The notes below the pieces were generated by a model, which ran no database searches, was not told where the DNA came from, and saw nothing but the letters and a program-made list of their open reading frames with translations. Below are positions 60,559-64,000 of a DNA stretch of 64,000 bases, piece by piece. This stretch comes from Pagrus major. Lineage: Eukaryota; Chordata; Actinopteri; Spariformes; Sparidae. Where the stretch lies: contig NC_133221.1 in assembly GCF_040436345.1 (NCBI RefSeq), forward strand, positions 25,373,665 through 25,437,664. The letters run 5' to 3'. The translations under genes were made by a program, and so were the position numbers. Position 1 is the stretch's first letter, and each line of letters begins with the position of its first letter.

Positions 60559-61089
60559 GTAAGTTAATAAATGTGTTCTGTGGGTCAGTGTGCTGTACAG
60601 ATTAAACAAATACATAACACTTTTTCTCTGTTTCTTAAATTCTTGCTGAAGTGTTGATTGAGTCATTTAGGATCGTTTCCAGTTTCCTTTAAGGGGGCAC
60701 TGTTTAGTTTTGGAGAAAAATCAACCCATAATTTTAATATTTACAATGTTATTGAGGTAATAAAACAAACTCAAATATTTATTTTTCCCATAAGTGAATA
60801 AACAAGCTGTTCTCAGAGTAAAATAAGGTCCCCAGAAGTCTGATTGAAGTTAGAAAGGTGGCAGGGTCCGCCACATATAAACAAAGTAAAACAGTATGAT
60901 ATTGTGTTGTCCTTTAAGGTCAGTTTGTTTATTCACTTTACTCAGACATGAAAACAAAGAGAGTTTATTTATTTCCATCAGTCAAAGATCAGATCTTTCT
61001 CTTCTGATTTAAATATCTTCCCCAAAACTTCATACTGCACCTTTAAAATGGTGTTTCACTTTCAGTCTTACTCACTCTGATATATGATT

Positions 61090-61095
61090 TTTATT
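61090..61095 (-). terminator. Minus-strand polyadenylation hexamer
   Basis: AATAAA on minus, 47-52 bases beyond the stop codon of the candidate exon at 61142-61286. The close spacing supports that exon as a genuine gene end converging on slc66a1. Confidence 0.4.
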
Positions 61096-61141
61096 CTCAC
61101 TGCTCTTCTTGAGAGGAAAAACTCCTCCCATTTTTCAGAGG

Positions 61142-61286
61142 TCAAGGCCTGCTCTTGGCCTTGATGTTGACCTTTGACCCTCTGCCTCCACTGACCCCCA
61201 ACCCGCAGCCACTGTGTTTGACCTGCTCCTGGGCGGCCTTGACAGCCACGTTGTTTTTCTTCATTAGCAGATTCACACTGGCCTCT
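61142..61286 (-). CDS. Candidate terminal coding exon of an unidentified gene
   Basis: On the minus strand an acceptor (GGGTGCAACAG) at 61288-61287 opens a 48-codon frame with one leading base. It encodes EASVNLLMKKNNVAVKAAQE, then a Gly/Ser-rich stretch and a basic KVNIKAKSRP end, stop at 61144-61142. An AATAAA follows about 50 bases later. The charged, helix-then-basic composition looks more protein-like than the neighbouring frames. The pyrimidine tract is poor (GT and purine-rich) and I do not recognise the protein. Upstream exons would lie at higher coordinates, possibly outside the window. Chance remains possible. Confidence 0.35.
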
Positions 61287-61929
61287 CTGTTGCACCCTCC
61301 TCCCTCACACACACACATACACACACACTTTCCCCTCACGATTAAACATAATGCAATCATACACACTCAAAACAGTAAGGGCCCACCCACAGAGGAAGCA
61401 GGGTCAGTACAGAATATATCAAGGGTCCAGTAAGTGTGTGTGTGTTTCTGGGGTTGTGCGGTTGTGAAACAGTGGCAGAAGGATTGTTCAGCGGGTTGGA
61501 GAGATAGCAGGAAGAGCCAGTGATAGGGAGCACCCATCCATCACTAGGGATGAACAAGAAGCTGTTTATAAACACTCTATACTGGGAATTTCTTAATGAG
61601 ATGACTCCAGTTCCTACAGGCAGGGCAGGAAGGGGGATACGTGACTCAGTGGTTGCCACTTAGACTCCCTAGTGCAACCAGGGGGCCACAGACTGGGAAA
61701 TGTATGGTAAATTTGTACAATTTCTCTGTTGACACACAGAGACACACATTACCTTCAAACCTTCCCCGGCTTAAATCCTTCTCATGAAAATACCTGTGAA
61801 GTATTTCTTCTCACCACTTTGTCTTTCAAGAGAACATTTACAGGAGAAGAAGATCTTTGGTCAGGTTCATGCAGATCAAACACACATCAACAGAAACTGT
61901 CTCATTTGAAAGGTCCTGTTTACTCTGTG

Positions 61930-61941
61930 AGTGTGTGTGTA

Positions 61942-61989
<48 letters not shown>
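61930..61989. repeat. (GT)n microsatellite
   Basis: About 28 GT units with one AT interruption near 61941. It abuts the candidate exon starting at 61993. Confidence 0.97.
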
Positions 61990-61992
<3 letters not shown>

Positions 61993-62095
61993 ATGGAGGC
62001 TGGGCCGGAGCCAACATTACAAAAAGTGAGGCAGTTGGACAAAGCGAGAGGACGACTGGAAGCTCGGCGCAGAAGGAAGGCTCCTGCCATCAACG
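61993..62095 (+). CDS. Candidate first coding exon of an unidentified gene
   Basis: ATG at 61993 begins 34 codons plus one base, ending at a consensus donor (CAACG/GTGAGT). The peptide starts MEAGPEPTLQKVRQLDKARG and continues very Arg-rich (LEARRRRKAP). The frame is also open upstream, but through a (GT)n repeat. Codon content and the strong donor suggest a real exon; I cannot name the product and no second exon was found in the remaining 1.9 kb. Confidence 0.35.
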
Positions 62096-64000
62096 GTGAG
62101 TCCTCAGACCGCATCTTTAACAGAAATGTTCATAAGCTGACACACATGTTGTTTTGTGATCTTTGACCTCTGCAGGTCCGCATTTACTGTCCTTATCTAC
62201 AGGGGTTTAAATTAGGGATAATTAACATTTCATTTTGTAATTGTTCCTCTCAGTGGATTCTCTTTTCGACCCTTTACTGCCATTACAACCTAGCTGATAG
62301 TAGGAGTTTGTTTTGTTTCGCTCACATAAAACAAGAAACCTAAACACACAACATGAGCGAGCTGACGGCAAAAAGCAGACAACAGATTCAGCAGTAAACT
62401 ACTTCCCAGGCCTTTAAAAGACGAATGAAATCAAAGTGTTTGTCCACCACGTTACGTTGCTCCACCAAATGAAAATCTCCTCTTAAATTGTAGGCCGACC
62501 TCTTGAGAAACTTTACAAATCAGTTTTCTGTCACAGCATATTAAAGCAACATTGCCTCTGACCCCGACCATGTCATGAACAGTGGATACAAATTGTTACC
62601 ATAAATATTTACTTTGAAGGGCCTTGAATACTGTCCTCTGTAATCTCCACGGATGTATCTTTGTTTGTCGTCTTAATTTGTGTCTTCTCTGTGATTTTGC
62701 AAATGGAGCTGCTGTGATGCAAGAAAAAAAAAAAATCAGACTCGATCTGACAATAATGTTTTATCAATCAATCATAAATGATGGTTAAGATGGTGAGAAG
62801 AATCCTGTAAAACGTTGTGCTACTTCTTCTAGTTGTGCTACATTTCTGGCTGAGACTGGTCGACCTCAGTCCAAGGTTTCCAGTGCGATCCACACCAGCT
62901 GATTAGAGTTAAAGGTACTACTATGATGCCAGTTTTTACACACTACTTAATCAAGGGTACTGTTTGTTTAAGGAATTCAGTGCATTTCATTTGTACCAAA
63001 ATAGACATAACATAGAGGAGAAATGAGCAAACAACATGGTTTGAAAGTCCAATCTCACAATAACCTCTACAGATTGGAGGAAACGCTTTCAAATAAATAC
63101 TTTATCATTTGACGATTTACATTCCTTCTCATGAAGGAACCACACTCACTCACTCACTCACTCGCATACGCTCAAACATAAGCTATGGACTTTACTCACG
63201 AATACTGAGGCCACTTTAACGTAAGCGTCAGTTTCCTGCGAGGATCAGTAAACAGTCTAGGCCATTATCGAGCTGCAGCTACCAGCCAGCAGCTCTCTGA
63301 TAAAGAGAGGATCACGCCACATGGAGAACAGGATTTATGATGTGCAGAATATATCTCCAGGCATTGGGCTGTGAGTGATTCAGGACTAATGAGTGTAGGG
63401 GGTTTGCACATGCAATCAGTTTGTTCTGGAAAAGTTGTTTCAGTGTTTGGTCGATTAACATTTGTGTTGCGTGGAAATGTTAGACTTTGCTCAGTCGCTC
63501 TTCTCTCTGGAATCTTGGTGCAAAGAAAACAAAGTAATAACACAAACGCTCCCGAGTCCAACTAACCACGAACTAACCACGCTTGGTGTGAACGTGCCCT
63601 AAAGGTCTTCCCCTCCCTCCCCTCTCCTCTCCTCTCCTTCTTCTCTCGTGACACACATCTCCCATGGGGCGAGCCCTCGTAGTCAGGCCCGTGTCCAACA
63701 ATGTGTCCGATAGTGTGAGACTTCCAGAAGATCCATGGCGACTTCTGCACGCTCTCAGATATTGTCCCTATCGCTTAGTGTCGCTCTGAGCGCTGCTGCC
63801 TGCTCTCTACCCTCCGTCCATTTCTCAGAGGTTACAAACAGTTGGAGGAATGGCTCATTTGTTGTTGTTTTTTTTGGAGGCCCATATGTGTTGGGACATG
63901 ACAAGAGAAATAACAACAGACCATCTCTTCTTCAGCAGTGCATTCATGGCATTTCAGAAACTACCACCGATCTGTCATATGAAGGCAGATGATGCTGTTC
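62096..64000. other. Unassigned right end of the window
   Basis: No exon was recognised. There is a short CTCA run near 63145, a TGGTGTGAACGTGCCCTAAA motif near 63580 that looks like a DNA-transposon end, and a CT-rich stretch at 63608-63645. The open frame near 63735 starts with a Ser/Leu-rich peptide but has no supporting features. Confidence 0.5.

Noticed and set aside
61155-61433. Plus-strand frame opposite the candidate minus exon
   Set aside because: No splice or start context; leucine/proline-rich complement of the minus frame.
63735-63992. 85-codon frame with a signal-peptide-like start
   Set aside because: Low-complexity Ser/Leu start, no cleavage-site context, no homology recognised and no supporting splice sites.

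Overview
The window is nuclear DNA of a teleost fish, probably a spiny-rayed (percomorph-like) species. The evidence is split vertebrate genes with GT-AG introns, CpG-rich first exons, abundant (CA)n and (GATA)n microsatellites, and several fish-type dispersed repeats (TTAA-flanked foldback MITEs, hAT MITEs, a Tc1 remnant, retroposon tails). There are no prokaryotic operons, CRISPR arrays or phage genes. Every gene call comes from translating exons and joining them at splice sites; homology was judged from memory of vertebrate proteins, not by a search.

Layout: (1) 1-4.7 kb: the 5' end of tmem240 on the minus strand (first two coding exons; the rest lies beyond base 1). (2) 4.7-7.9 kb: intergenic. 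(3) 7.9-13.8 kb: otud3, plus strand, 7 coding exons, a K48-type OTU deubiquitinase. (4) 14.5-24.9 kb: bcas2, minus strand, 7 coding exons, a spliceosomal PRP19-complex subunit, convergent with otud3. (5) 26.8-51.2 kb: trim33 (TIF1-gamma), plus strand, 20 coding exons with RING, two B-boxes, coiled coil, PHD and bromodomain; it is head-to-head with bcas2 about 2 kb away. (6) 54.3-60.6 kb: slc66a1 (PQLC2), plus strand, the lysosomal cationic amino acid exporter. (7) 61.1-64 kb: two weak candidate exons of unidentified genes, one on each strand.

The genes do not form one pathway. OTUD3 and TRIM33 act at opposite ends of ubiquitin signalling, BCAS2 in splicing, SLC66A1 in lysosomal nutrient efflux and TMEM240 at synapses. 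I found no convincing undescribed biological system. The points most worth a second look are a trim33 splice acceptor whose pyrimidine tract is a (TG)n microsatellite, a symmetric 51-nt trim33 exon inside the bromodomain, a probable GC-AG intron and a CLEAR-like E-box at slc66a1, a MITE sitting in the bcas2 3' UTR that supplies the first polyadenylation hexamer, four different TTAA-flanked foldback MITEs, and a dispersed 130-bp-unit repeat carrying perfect DR1 nuclear-receptor sites.
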